Positions 45,401-52,796 of a stretch of DNA of 64,000 nucleotides are shown in pieces. Under the pieces are notes generated by a model. The model was not told the DNA's origin and ran no database searches. It was given only the letters and a program-made list of their open reading frames with translations. Numbering within the stretch: position 1 is the stretch's first letter; every line of letters starts with the position of its first letter. The DNA lies in the NCBI RefSeq assembly GCF_034087045.1, contig NZ_CP139247.1:7776001-7840000 (forward strand), read 5' to 3'. The DNA is from Chitinophaga sancti (GTDB taxonomy: Bacteria > Bacteroidota > Bacteroidia > Chitinophagales > Chitinophagaceae). Position numbers and translations under genes: made by a program.

Positions 45401-47332
45401 TATGTAAGTTCTGCATGGAGCTTTGGTGATGTGAGTAGTTCTACAGAACAGGATCCGCTGCATAACTATATCAAGGCTGGTACATTTGATATTACACTCA
45501 CTGTTTATTCACAGGGTGGTTGTGCGAGTGCGGTAGCCGGACCAAAAACTATTTCTATCGCCGGACCAGATGGTAGCTTCACTGTTACACCTGAAACAGG
45601 TTGTTATCCGCTGACGGTGACGATGAATGCCAGTTCTACGGCGGCTGTTAAATATATCTGGGACTTTGGAGATGGTTATTCAGCCACCACCACTACACCT
45701 ACTTCACCATCTTACACTTATCCACAGGAAGGTGTGTATTACCCGGTTGTATTGCTGGAAGATGACAGAGGTTGTCGCGTAGCGGCAGATGGTAATTCAA
45801 AAGTAATTGCTGATAAAGTGGCGGCTAACTTTGGTACGGATGTTACACAGGCTTGTGATGGTGGTACTGTATTCTTCACAGATTCATCCACCAGCGTTTC
45901 TGCAGGACTGGGTATGGCTATGACCTATGCATGGGATTTTGGTGTCACTACCAAAACTGATGATGTGAGTACAGATCAGACACCTTCTTATGTATACGAT
46001 GCGCCAGGTACTTACAATGTGAAACTGACTACGACCAGTTCTTATGGTTGTGTGAGCACTATCGAAAAAGCGATTGTAGTAGAACCTAAACCAGTAGCGG
46101 TGATCGATACACTGGGGCCGTTGTGTATAGGAGCGACTATGCAGCTGGTGGGTCATGAAACAAAGAATATACCTGGTACCAAATGGAGCTGGCAGATACT
46201 GGGACAAAACTATTTAGTACAAACGCCACCGGCTACCACCTTTAACCAGGCTGGCGATCAGTTAATTACACTGACGATCACTACTGCCAGCGGTATTTGT
46301 AGTAGTACAGCTACGAGAACGGTGAGTGTAGTAGATTATCCATCACTGAATCCGAACCCTGCGAGCGCCAGCATTTGCCGTGGTGCTTCTATCACACTCA
46401 ATGCAAATACAGATGCCGGTGTGACTATCAACTGGACAGATTATAAGATCAATGATATTCATAGTGCGAGTCCGGTAGTCAGTCCGGAAATAGATACGAC
46501 CTATCATGTATCAGTGGTAAATGCAGCAGGTTGTAAGGTGGAAGGAGATGTGCCGGTGATGGTATCTCAACCATTCCAGGTAACGGCTACAGACACCTTT
46601 ATCTGTAAAGGTGGTTCTGCACAACTACATGCATCAGGTGCGACTTCCTATTCCTGGTCTCCTGCTACAGGATTGAGCAATCCTGCGGGTCAGAACCCGA
46701 TGGCTTACCCTGATACGACTACTACTTATACTGTGACAGGATATGGTAAGGATGCCTGCTTTACTTCGCAGGCGACAGCGTTGGTAACAGTACATCCGTT
46801 GCCGGTAGTGAATGCAGGTCCGGATTTGACATTGGCTACAGGTAACAGTTACCTGATACCGACTACAGGCAGTGCTGATATTACCGACATTGAATGGTGG
46901 CCGGTGAATTACCTGGATTGTGTAGACTGTCTGCAACCTACCGCTACACCAAAAACGACGACGACTTATACTATAACGGCGACGAATACATATGGCTGTA
47001 AGGGTGTGGATGATATCACCATCAGGATGGTGTGTGAATCAGGCAATACCTGGCTGCCAAATACCTTTACACCTAATGGCGATGGACAGAATGATATCTT
47101 CTACATCAGAGGTAAGGGTATCAAAACCGTAAAATCATGGAGAATATATAACCGTTGGGGACAACTTGTATTTGAGCGGACCAACTTTAACGTAGAAGAC
47201 ATTACAAGTGGATGGGATGGAAAAGTGAAAGGCGTACTAGTGAACCCGGATGTGTTTGTATATGTAGCTGAGGTAGTTTGCGATACAAATGAAGACTTTA
47301 CCCTGAAAGGTAACGTGATGCTGTTACGTTAA
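42461..47332 (+). CDS. Giant PKD-repeat surface protein with T9SS type B sorting domain
   Basis: This 1,623-residue secreted protein starts with a signal peptide (about 1-33). It then carries about 14 PKD domains, each around 80-90 residues with a WDFGDG-like core (WNFGDG, WDYGDG and so on) and an HTY motif; a few cores have decayed (WTFEESG, WDFGVTT). It ends with the gliding-motility-associated C-terminal domain (NTFTPNGDGQNDIFYIRG to FTLKGNVMLLR), the T9SS type B sorting signal. It is expected to be exported and displayed on the surface, perhaps as an adhesin. The PorP/SprF gene starts 38 bp downstream, as is usual for type B cargo. Confidence 0.95.
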   Translation: MKHQRLSLLVHTWYAVAYTCVLVLLSAFRVQAQNTAAFTADNFSGCGTAYVQFINQSTTGGTASWDFGDGGAKSTLWNPTRSFTKPGTYTVTLTVTFADGTKGTATHTVNVYKKPTAQFTTDVTSGCTPLPVKFTDQSTAGDGTISSVNWDFGDGNGATGSTANYTYNVGGDYSATTIVTNSYGCTNSYSQIIHANATPQPAFTSNTQGSCKAPLTVTFTNNTTINTTGNPGITYLWNFGDGSTSSDMNPIHTYTAEGKYTVTLTATSADGCTQTLTQTEYIQVATIAADFTIAESLCKGTTLHFTNTTQPAPQTATWTFSDGDVQNTIDAVKTFNTAGTYTVTLQALTQDGCQANVTKTFTISDIPTATVTASPITACAVPANVNFTGVTTGATSWKWDFNDGTSSTVQNPAHTYTAEGSYTVSLQASNAAGCTATAYQTISVKEPILSIDGIPNGCVPLDDTFTPIVATADPVVSWSWNFGDGGTSTDKIPTHTFTTQGDYIVTLTITTQGGCTQTATFPVEVGTPVAVDFTVDQTTGCQPTIFHFTNTSVPNGTAWEWTFEESGNTGNGSSSLENPTYVWTSIGTHTVILTVINNGCRQTLTKTDLITIYPPSAAFLVQTVNCANIYSRTFTDQSDFGTSTTKLWNWDFGDGTSSTTQNPTHVYTAGGTYTVTLTVDNGSCQSVYKTNVTIIDETPKIYSDVTTICKNGTVNFAMDPVTASHFASYLWNFGDGNTYNAPAQGPIGYVYPTPGDYTASLVLTDVYGCLHTSNTIPISVNGANAKFSIDTKQCRNVPVSFTDQSTTKTGNTIVSWTWDYGDGSTPETYTTAPTNITHTYTAINDYPVTLTVKDNTGCEDSYTATVRIANMIAAFGGPDSIACLNTPYQFSNSSITTPLTYQWDFGDGTTSTDATPAHTYTLPGKYTVSLIIANTTGCSDTITTVDYLRVPNPIADFSFPAVAADVCPPVKIQFTNLSSDYVSSAWSFGDVSSSTEQDPLHNYIKAGTFDITLTVYSQGGCASAVAGPKTISIAGPDGSFTVTPETGCYPLTVTMNASSTAAVKYIWDFGDGYSATTTTPTSPSYTYPQEGVYYPVVLLEDDRGCRVAADGNSKVIADKVAANFGTDVTQACDGGTVFFTDSSTSVSAGLGMAMTYAWDFGVTTKTDDVSTDQTPSYVYDAPGTYNVKLTTTSSYGCVSTIEKAIVVEPKPVAVIDTLGPLCIGATMQLVGHETKNIPGTKWSWQILGQNYLVQTPPATTFNQAGDQLITLTITTASGICSSTATRTVSVVDYPSLNPNPASASICRGASITLNANTDAGVTINWTDYKINDIHSASPVVSPEIDTTYHVSVVNAAGCKVEGDVPVMVSQPFQVTATDTFICKGGSAQLHASGATSYSWSPATGLSNPAGQNPMAYPDTTTTYTVTGYGKDACFTSQATALVTVHPLPVVNAGPDLTLATGNSYLIPTTGSADITDIEWWPVNYLDCVDCLQPTATPKTTTTYTITATNTYGCKGVDDITIRMVCESGNTWLPNTFTPNGDGQNDIFYIRGKGIKTVKSWRIYNRWGQLVFERTNFNVEDITSGWDGKVKGVLVNPDVFVYVAEVVCDTNEDFTLKGNVMLLR

Positions 47333-47370
47333 ACGGCGATTACCAGATTCCTATTTAAAATTTGCCAAGC

Positions 47371-48402
47371 ATGAGAAGGACTTGTAGAAAACTGTTTGTG
47401 GCACTTTGTTTATGTCTGAGTTCCAGAGTGATGGCACAGGATATTCACCTGTCGCAATTTTATGAAACCCCCATTCTGCGTAACCCTGCGCTGATAGGCA
47501 TCTTTAACGGAGATTACCGCGTACAGGCAGTGTACAGGAACCAGTGGAACAGTGTGACTATTCCCTACCAGACAGGGGCTGTGAGCGGGGAACTGAAATT
47601 TCCGGTAGGCCGTGGAGAGGATTTTCTCACCACAGGTGCGCAATTTACTTATGACAGAGCTGGTACGGCACGATTACAGTCTGTGCAGATTCTGCCAGCT
47701 ATCAACTACCATAAGTCAATGAGCGAGGTGAAGAACATGTTCCTTTCAGTCGGTTTCATGGGAGGTTTTGTGCAAAGACAGTTCGATGCCACCAAGCTCA
47801 CTTTCAATAACCAGTATACCAATGGTCGCTATGATCCCACTGTAGCCAGTGGTGAAGAAGGCAGACTGGCACTGCGTGGATATGGTTACTGGGATGCCGG
47901 TGCAGGTATTAGTTTCAACAGTACGATTGGTGAAGACATCAATTATTATATAGGTGCAGCCATGTTTCACTTTACACGTCCAAGGGTGTCCTTTTATAAA
48001 GACAATAGTATTGTAATGGATCCAAAGTATACCTTCAATGCGGGTATTACCATCCCAATGGAAGACAGGTTGAAACTGATTGCGCAGTACAACCAGATTC
48101 ATGAAGGGTCGTATTCCGAGTATAATGGAGGAGCCATCCTGGGTTATATGTTATATAATGAGGGCCTGGAAAGCACAAGAGGTATTTACGGCGGGTTGTT
48201 TGTGCGATGGGGAGATGCGATCATTCCTACCATGCGCCTGGATATGGACAAGTACGAGATCAGTATGACATACGACTGTAATATTTCAAAACTGAAAACG
48301 GCGAGTCAGAGTTTTGGGGGATTTGAGCTGGCACTGGTATTCAAAGGGTTCCTGAATAGCAGGAACAGTACGTTGGATGCAGTGCATTGTCCAAGATTTT
48401 AA
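47371..48402 (+). CDS. PorP/SprF family type IX secretion outer-membrane protein
   Basis: This 343-residue protein has a signal peptide and starts its mature part QDIHLSQFYETPILRNPALIG, the hallmark of PorP/SprF proteins. The rest is predicted beta-barrel. SprF-type proteins are needed for secretion or anchoring of type B sorting-domain proteins such as SprB, so this one probably serves the PKD protein encoded 38 bp upstream. ATG at 47371 is preferred over an in-frame TTG at 47362. No other T9SS core genes are present here. Confidence 0.94.
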   Translation: MRRTCRKLFVALCLCLSSRVMAQDIHLSQFYETPILRNPALIGIFNGDYRVQAVYRNQWNSVTIPYQTGAVSGELKFPVGRGEDFLTTGAQFTYDRAGTARLQSVQILPAINYHKSMSEVKNMFLSVGFMGGFVQRQFDATKLTFNNQYTNGRYDPTVASGEEGRLALRGYGYWDAGAGISFNSTIGEDINYYIGAAMFHFTRPRVSFYKDNSIVMDPKYTFNAGITIPMEDRLKLIAQYNQIHEGSYSEYNGGAILGYMLYNEGLESTRGIYGGLFVRWGDAIIPTMRLDMDKYEISMTYDCNISKLKTASQSFGGFELALVFKGFLNSRNSTLDAVHCPRF

Positions 48403-48422
48403 TTCCCTTATTAATCCTTTAC

Positions 48423-48430
48423 TATATTTG
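48423..48430 (+). promoter_or_regulatory. Putative -7 promoter element of the peroxiredoxin gene
   Basis: TATATTTG matches TAnnTTTG and lies 20 bp before the ATG at 48451. No good TTG is seen at -33. Confidence 0.45.
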
Positions 48431-48450
48431 CCAGTCTAAAATAATATAAA

Positions 48451-48921
48451 ATGAGCATTGCAATCGGCACAAAAGCACCAGCTTTTTCTTTGAATGATAC
48501 TGAGAAGAAAAAAGTAACCCTGGAAGATTTCAAAGGACAGAATCTGGTTATCCTTTTCTTTCCATTGGCATTTACCAGTGTATGTACAGCAGAACTGTGC
48601 AGTGTAAGAGATACCCTGGCTACTTATAACAGTTTGAATACTGCGGTAGTTGGTATTTCTGTAGACTCTCCGTTCACCCTGGGTAAATTTAAGGCAGAGC
48701 AGAACCTGAACTTCCCATTGCTGTCTGACTTTAATAAAGAGGCATCTCAGGCTTATGGTGCTTATTATGAGAACTTTGTACTGGACCTGAAAGGGGTATC
48801 CAAGAGAGCGGCTTTCGTAGTAGACAAAGAAGGCACTGTGAAGTATGCACAGGTGCTCGAGTCTGCCGGCGATCTGCCAGATTTTGAAGCAATAAAGAAA
48901 ACACTGGCTGATTTACAATAA
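48451..48921 (+). CDS. Peroxiredoxin (BCP/AhpE-like)
   Basis: This 156-residue thiol peroxidase reduces hydrogen peroxide and organic peroxides in the cytoplasm. The peroxidatic cysteine C45 is in PLAFTSVC, and C50 sits five residues later as in BCP-type atypical two-cysteine enzymes. The thioredoxin-fold core runs from GTKAPAFSLND to AAFVVDKEGTV. It has its own promoter-like element and no obvious operon partner. AhpE-like one-cysteine chemistry is the alternative. Confidence 0.92.
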   Translation: MSIAIGTKAPAFSLNDTEKKKVTLEDFKGQNLVILFFPLAFTSVCTAELCSVRDTLATYNSLNTAVVGISVDSPFTLGKFKAEQNLNFPLLSDFNKEASQAYGAYYENFVLDLKGVSKRAAFVVDKEGTVKYAQVLESAGDLPDFEAIKKTLADLQ

Positions 48922-49135
48922 AAATTGACGGAAAGCGTTAATTTTTGTTAAAAACTAATGGCAGTGCTTCCTTTTTGGCCTGCCATTTGTTATTTTTACA
49001 ATAGAAGAATTGGTAAAACGGGTTCTCATGTAATAATAAATATATCTAATATAAAAGATAATTTTATTGTACCATTCCCCGCTATTTCAAAACGAAAATT
49101 AATAGATATTCGAAAAAATCTTTATCTTTACGGGT

Positions 49136-49489
49136 ATGTGGAAAACCTTTACTCTTTTACTTACATGCTTTATACTACTGACGACCTTAGTTTCTAAGGC
49201 GCAGACGTATAAACCTGCTTCATCAGGTACTGATGGAGTGAGTAAAATTGTGAAGTTGTACCCTAATCCTGCATCCTCGAGAATTAATTTTGAATTACAG
49301 CATAATAACGAGCAGGTTTATGATCTTATTGTATTCAATTTTCTCGGAAAGATGGTAGGGCAGGTAAAGAATATAAGTAACAAGACTACGATGGAGCTGG
49401 ATAACTATTATAGTGGGTTGTATATTTTCCAGTTGAGAGATAGGCAGGGGAACCTGATAGAGTCTGGAAAGTTCAATGTCGTCAAGTGA
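49136..49489 (+). CDS. Small exported protein consisting mainly of a T9SS type A sorting domain
   Basis: This 117-residue protein has a signal peptide (about 1-22, LLLTCFILLTTLVSKAQ) and then almost only the type A sorting domain: VKLYPNPASSRINFEL at about 40, IVFNFLGKMVGQV, LDNYYSGLYIFQLRD and a closing GKFNVVK. The N-terminal passenger is about 20 residues, so it has no visible effector domain. It could be a tiny secreted product, a remnant of a larger protein, or a free sorting domain. It has its own intergenic region and a strong terminator. Confidence 0.9.
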   Translation: MWKTFTLLLTCFILLTTLVSKAQTYKPASSGTDGVSKIVKLYPNPASSRINFELQHNNEQVYDLIVFNFLGKMVGQVKNISNKTTMELDNYYSGLYIFQLRDRQGNLIESGKFNVVK

Positions 49490-49506
49490 TTTTAAAGATA
49501 TTATAT

Positions 49507-49538
49507 AAAAAAAGGCTGTCTCACGACAGCCTTTTTTT
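49507..49538. terminator. Bidirectional intrinsic terminator
   Basis: A perfect stem, AAAAAAAGGCTGTC and complement, with a 4-nt loop lies between the T9SS type A gene and the convergent methyltransferase gene. The right arm overlaps the methyltransferase stop at 49537. Confidence 0.88.
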
Positions 49539-50709
49539 ATTGTACTTCTACTATTAAGAACTTCAGATAAGTTGTATTCTCAATATTCCATAATATCGGA
49601 TGATCCTGCGCCTGTGTCTGGAAGGTCACCTGTCTCAGTTTCTTCTTCGCATCTTTCGCAGCCATATCAATGATTTCCAGGAACATAGATGGCGGTACCA
49701 GGTTTGTACAAGACGCTGTAACCAGGAAACCACCCGGTTTTAGCAGCTTCATTCCTCTCAGGTTGATCTCTTTGTAACCCGTAATCGCCTTCTGGATATT
49801 CTCACGGCTTTTGGTAAATGCCGGTGGATCCAGGATCACCACATCAAACTTCTTCTCTTCCTTTGTCCACTGTTTCAGCACATCAAATGCGTTGACTGCC
49901 TGGAACTTACATTTATCTTCGAGGTTATTCAGCTGGGCATTTCTGCGGGCAGTATTTACTGCATGCTCAGAAATATCCAGGCCCAATACGCTCTTTGCAC
50001 CATAGTGCCCTGCATGACAGGAGAAAGTACCTGTGTAACAGAACGCTTCCAGTACATCTGCGTCTTTTACAATATGTTGTATGGCCCTGCGATTATCCTG
50101 CTGATCCAGGAAGTAACCGGTTTTCTGGCCATTTTCGATATCTACATGGAACTTTAATCCATTCTCATTAATAATGATGTTCGTATCAAAAGGAGCACTC
50201 AGGAAACCTTTTTGCTGTTGCATACCTTCCAGTTCCCTTACCGGTACATCGTTGCGCTCATAAATCCCTTTTGGAGAGAAAATTCTGTTCAGGGCATCGA
50301 CAATTGCACCTTTCCACTTTTCCATACCCAATGCCAGGGTCTGCAATACGAAGTAATCATTGAACTTATCTATGACAAGCGCCGGCATTTCGTCAGCTTC
50401 TCCAAACACTAAACGGCAGTTCTCCACATACCCTAGCTGCTGGCGGTATTTCCATGCCTTGAGCAAGCGGCGGTAGAAGAATTCGGCATCGATCATCTCG
50501 TTTTTGTCACGGGTCAGCAGGCGAACCAGGATCTGAGATTGTGGGTTTATATACCCTCTACCCAGAAAGTGGCCCTGATGCGTGAATACATCCACAATAT
50601 CGCCGGCATCTACCGGTCCCTGGATCTCACCGACTTCGTTGCCAAAAATCCATGGATGTCCCTGCAGTACGCGATTCTGTATTTTTTTCTTTAAAAAAAC
50701 TTTGGTCAT
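49537..50709 (-). CDS. Class I SAM-dependent 23S rRNA methyltransferase (RlmI type)
   Basis: This 390-residue protein has an N-terminal PUA-like domain (about 1-75, GHPWIFGNEVGEI) and a C-terminal Rossmann methyltransferase with motif I VLEAFCYTGTFSCHA and the catalytic-loop motif LDPPAFTKS. This matches RlmI, which makes m5C in 23S rRNA (position 1962 in E. coli). ATG at 50709 is preferred to one two codons earlier. It is divergent from grpE and carries a promoter-like element (50729-50736). Confidence 0.9.
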   Translation of the reverse strand: MTKVFLKKKIQNRVLQGHPWIFGNEVGEIQGPVDAGDIVDVFTHQGHFLGRGYINPQSQILVRLLTRDKNEMIDAEFFYRRLLKAWKYRQQLGYVENCRLVFGEADEMPALVIDKFNDYFVLQTLALGMEKWKGAIVDALNRIFSPKGIYERNDVPVRELEGMQQQKGFLSAPFDTNIIINENGLKFHVDIENGQKTGYFLDQQDNRRAIQHIVKDADVLEAFCYTGTFSCHAGHYGAKSVLGLDISEHAVNTARRNAQLNNLEDKCKFQAVNAFDVLKQWTKEEKKFDVVILDPPAFTKSRENIQKAITGYKEINLRGMKLLKPGGFLVTASCTNLVPPSMFLEIIDMAAKDAKKKLRQVTFQTQAQDHPILWNIENTTYLKFLIVEVQ

Positions 50710-50728
50710 TATCAATAGTTCGAAGGCG

Positions 50729-50736
50729 CAAAGGTA
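50729..50736 (-). promoter_or_regulatory. Putative -7 promoter element of the RlmI-type gene
   Basis: The complement reads TACCTTTG, an exact TAnnTTTG match, 20 bp before the ATG at 50709. The -33 element is unclear. Confidence 0.5.
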
Positions 50737-50793
50737 AAGAAAAGGTAGGCATCTTACATGGTTAATATAGAATGCAGAACGGACTCAACTTTC

Positions 50794-50828
50794 AAAATGA
50801 CACCTTTATATAAGATGTTTGTCATTTT
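50794..50828. promoter_or_regulatory. Inverted repeat just upstream of the grpE promoter
   Basis: AAAATGACA (50794-50802) and TGTCATTTT (50820-50828) are perfect 9-bp arms with a 17-bp spacer, ending 16 bp before the -33 TTG of grpE. It is not the CIRCE sequence. It could be an operator or activator site for heat-shock control. Confidence 0.45.
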
Positions 50829-50844
50829 GGCGGCATTTGAGCGC

Positions 50845-50874
50845 TTGGCAAGTAAATTGTCTAACGTACCTTTG
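50845..50874 (+). promoter_or_regulatory. Promoter of grpE-dnaJ
   Basis: TTG (50845-50847) and TACCTTTG (50867-50874) with a 19-bp gap match the Bacteroidota primary promoter. The predicted start near 50881 gives a leader of about 29 nt before grpE. Confidence 0.75.
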
Positions 50875-50909
50875 TACATTTTAAGTTAACAAACGAAAAC
50901 ACTACCCAT

Positions 50910-51467
50910 ATGCAGACAAACGGACAGGACACCGAAAACGGTAAAGGTATGCCAGATATTAATGCAGATGAGAACATGGCCGGCACTTCCCACCTTAACG
51001 ATGCCTTGGCGGATGAAAGCGAATTCGACAAGAAACAACAGGAGCTGGATGAGATGAAGGACAAGTATCTCCGTCTGGTTGCTGAGTTTGACAACTTCAG
51101 AAAACGCACTGCCAAAGAAAGGATCGAGTTGATGCAGACTGCCAACAAGGAAACGATCATTTCCCTGCTGGACGTACTGGATGACAGTGAACGCGCCACC
51201 AAACAACTGGAAAACACCACCGACATTACTGCCATTAAAGAAGGCGTTATGCTGGTTTTCAATAAATTGAAATCTACACTACAAGCCAAAGGCCTGAAAC
51301 CTATGGAGAATTTGCATACTGAATTTAATGCAGATCTTCACGACGCTATCACAGAAATACCTGCACCTACAGAAGAACTGAAAGGGAAAGTACTGGATGA
51401 GTTGCAAAAAGGCTACATGCTGAATGACAAATTGATCCGTCATGCAAAGGTTATTGTAGGGAAATAA
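50910..51467 (+). CDS. grpE: Nucleotide exchange factor GrpE
   Basis: This 185-residue co-chaperone releases ADP from DnaK. An acidic, unstructured N-terminus (1-35) precedes a long dimerising coiled coil (about 40-95) with YLRLVAEFDNFRKRTAKER. The C-terminal beta domain contains GVMLVFNKLKSTLQAKG and ends YMLNDKLIRHAKVIVGK, as in GrpE. dnaJ follows 66 bp downstream on the same strand; dnaK is not in this window. The pair has a strong promoter preceded by an inverted repeat that may mediate stress control. Confidence 0.96.
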   Translation: MQTNGQDTENGKGMPDINADENMAGTSHLNDALADESEFDKKQQELDEMKDKYLRLVAEFDNFRKRTAKERIELMQTANKETIISLLDVLDDSERATKQLENTTDITAIKEGVMLVFNKLKSTLQAKGLKPMENLHTEFNADLHDAITEIPAPTEELKGKVLDELQKGYMLNDKLIRHAKVIVGK

Positions 51468-51503
51468 GGTGACTTTCTGACAGAATAGTTTTTCTTTAAC
51501 CAT

Positions 51504-51520
51504 GCCGGCGAAACGCCGGC
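51504..51520 (+). terminator. GC-rich hairpin between grpE and dnaJ
   Basis: GCCGGCG-AAA-CGCCGGC forms a 7-bp stem with only three T after it. It lies 14 bp before the dnaJ ATG and may attenuate transcription, protect a processed mRNA or affect translation. Confidence 0.5.
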
Positions 51521-51533
51521 TTTAGTGCGATAT

Positions 51534-52697
51534 ATGTCTACCAAAAGAGATTATTACGAAATACTGGGCGTCGCCAAGTCTGCCTCCCAGGATGAAATTA
51601 AAAAGGCTTACCGAAAGGTAGCTATGCAGTACCATCCTGACCGCAATCCCAACAATAAGGAAGCAGAAGAAAAATTTAAAGAGGCAGCTGAAGCCTACGA
51701 GGCATTGAGCGATGCGGACAAACGTGCCCAGTACGACCGTTTTGGTCACGCGGGTATGGGTAACCGCGGTGGTGGTTACGGTGGCGGTAACATGAATATG
51801 GATGATATCTTCTCCAACTTTGGAGACATTTTCGGAGACGATATCTTTGGCAGCTTCTTCGGTGGTAACCGTGCCGGCGGTGGTGGTGGCAGACGTGGCA
51901 GAGGTACACGCGGCTCCAATCTTCGTATTAAGATCCGCATGACCTATGAAGAGATCGCGAAAGGTGCCAATAAAAAGATCAAGGTTAAAAAACATGTACC
52001 CTGTCAGCATTGTGGCGGATTAGGTGCGAAAGATAAAAATGCTTTCCAGACCTGTAATACCTGTCATGGGTCCGGCCAGGTAAGAAAAGTAACCCAGACT
52101 TTCCTGGGTCAGATGCAGACAGTCGCTACCTGTCCAACCTGTCATGGCGAAGGCCAGATCATTACCAGCAAATGCGGGCACTGTAAAGGTGAAGGCCGTA
52201 TGTATGGTGAAGAAATGGTAAGCATCGACATTCCGGCAGGCGTACAGGAAGGTATGCAGCTGAGCATGAGCGGTAAAGGTAATGCCGGTGAAAGAGGTGG
52301 TGCTCCCGGGGATCTGCTGATCCTCATTGAAGAGGAACCACATCCGGAACTGCAAAGGGATGGGCTGAATGTAGCCTTTGACCTGTACATTTCCTTCCCT
52401 GATGCGGTGTTTGGTACTTCGGTAGAGGTGCCGACCATCGATGGTAAGGCAAAGATCAAGATCCCGGCTGGTACACAATCCGGTAAGGTATTCAGGTTGA
52501 AAGGTAAAGGTTTCCCTTCCGTGAATTCTTATGAGAAAGGCGATCAGCTGATCCATGTGAATGTATGGACACCTCAGCAGGTAAACAGTGAAGAGAAAAC
52601 TTTCCTGGAAAAGGTGCAGAGTTCAGACAACTTCCAGCCTAAGCCAGATAAGTCTGAGAAAGGCTTCTTTGAAAAAGTAAGAGACATATTTAGCTAA
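51534..52697 (+). CDS. dnaJ: Molecular chaperone DnaJ
   Basis: This 387-residue co-chaperone stimulates DnaK ATPase and delivers unfolded substrates. The J domain (about 4-70) carries HPD at 34-36. A Gly/Phe-rich linker follows, then four CxxCxGxG-type zinc motifs ([32 protein letters not shown]) and the C-terminal substrate-binding domains. ATG at 51534 gives the standard [13 protein letters not shown] start; an in-frame GTG at 51525 is less likely. It is the second gene of grpE-dnaJ and ends with a strong terminator. Confidence 0.97.
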   Translation: MSTKRDYYEILGVAKSASQDEIKKAYRKVAMQYHPDRNPNNKEAEEKFKEAAEAYEALSDADKRAQYDRFGHAGMGNRGGGYGGGNMNMDDIFSNFGDIFGDDIFGSFFGGNRAGGGGGRRGRGTRGSNLRIKIRMTYEEIAKGANKKIKVKKHVPCQHCGGLGAKDKNAFQTCNTCHGSGQVRKVTQTFLGQMQTVATCPTCHGEGQIITSKCGHCKGEGRMYGEEMVSIDIPAGVQEGMQLSMSGKGNAGERGGAPGDLLILIEEEPHPELQRDGLNVAFDLYISFPDAVFGTSVEVPTIDGKAKIKIPAGTQSGKVFRLKGKGFPSVNSYEKGDQLIHVNVWTPQQVNSEEKTFLEKVQSSDNFQPKPDKSEKGFFEKVRDIFS

Positions 52698-52731
52698 GGC
52701 TATAGCTTGTGGCAGGTGACCTGCCCGGCCG

Positions 52732-52770
52732 GAAAAATCCGTTGATCGCATAGCGGTCAACGGATTTTTC
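52732..52770 (+). terminator. Intrinsic terminator of grpE-dnaJ
   Basis: A perfect 14-bp stem (GAAAAATCCGTTGA and complement) with an 11-nt loop, starting 34 bp after the dnaJ stop. Confidence 0.8.
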
Positions 52771-52796
52771 GCTTTTTAGCCATAATTTTACTCCCC

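Noticed and set aside
44567..45463. 298-codon minus-strand frame inside the PKD gene
   Set aside because: It lies fully antisense to the repetitive PKD coding sequence, with Cys/Arg/Ile-rich composition typical of shadow frames.
48958..49197. 79-codon plus-strand frame before the T9SS type A gene
   Set aside because: It overlaps the signal peptide of the real gene in another frame and has no recognisable domain.
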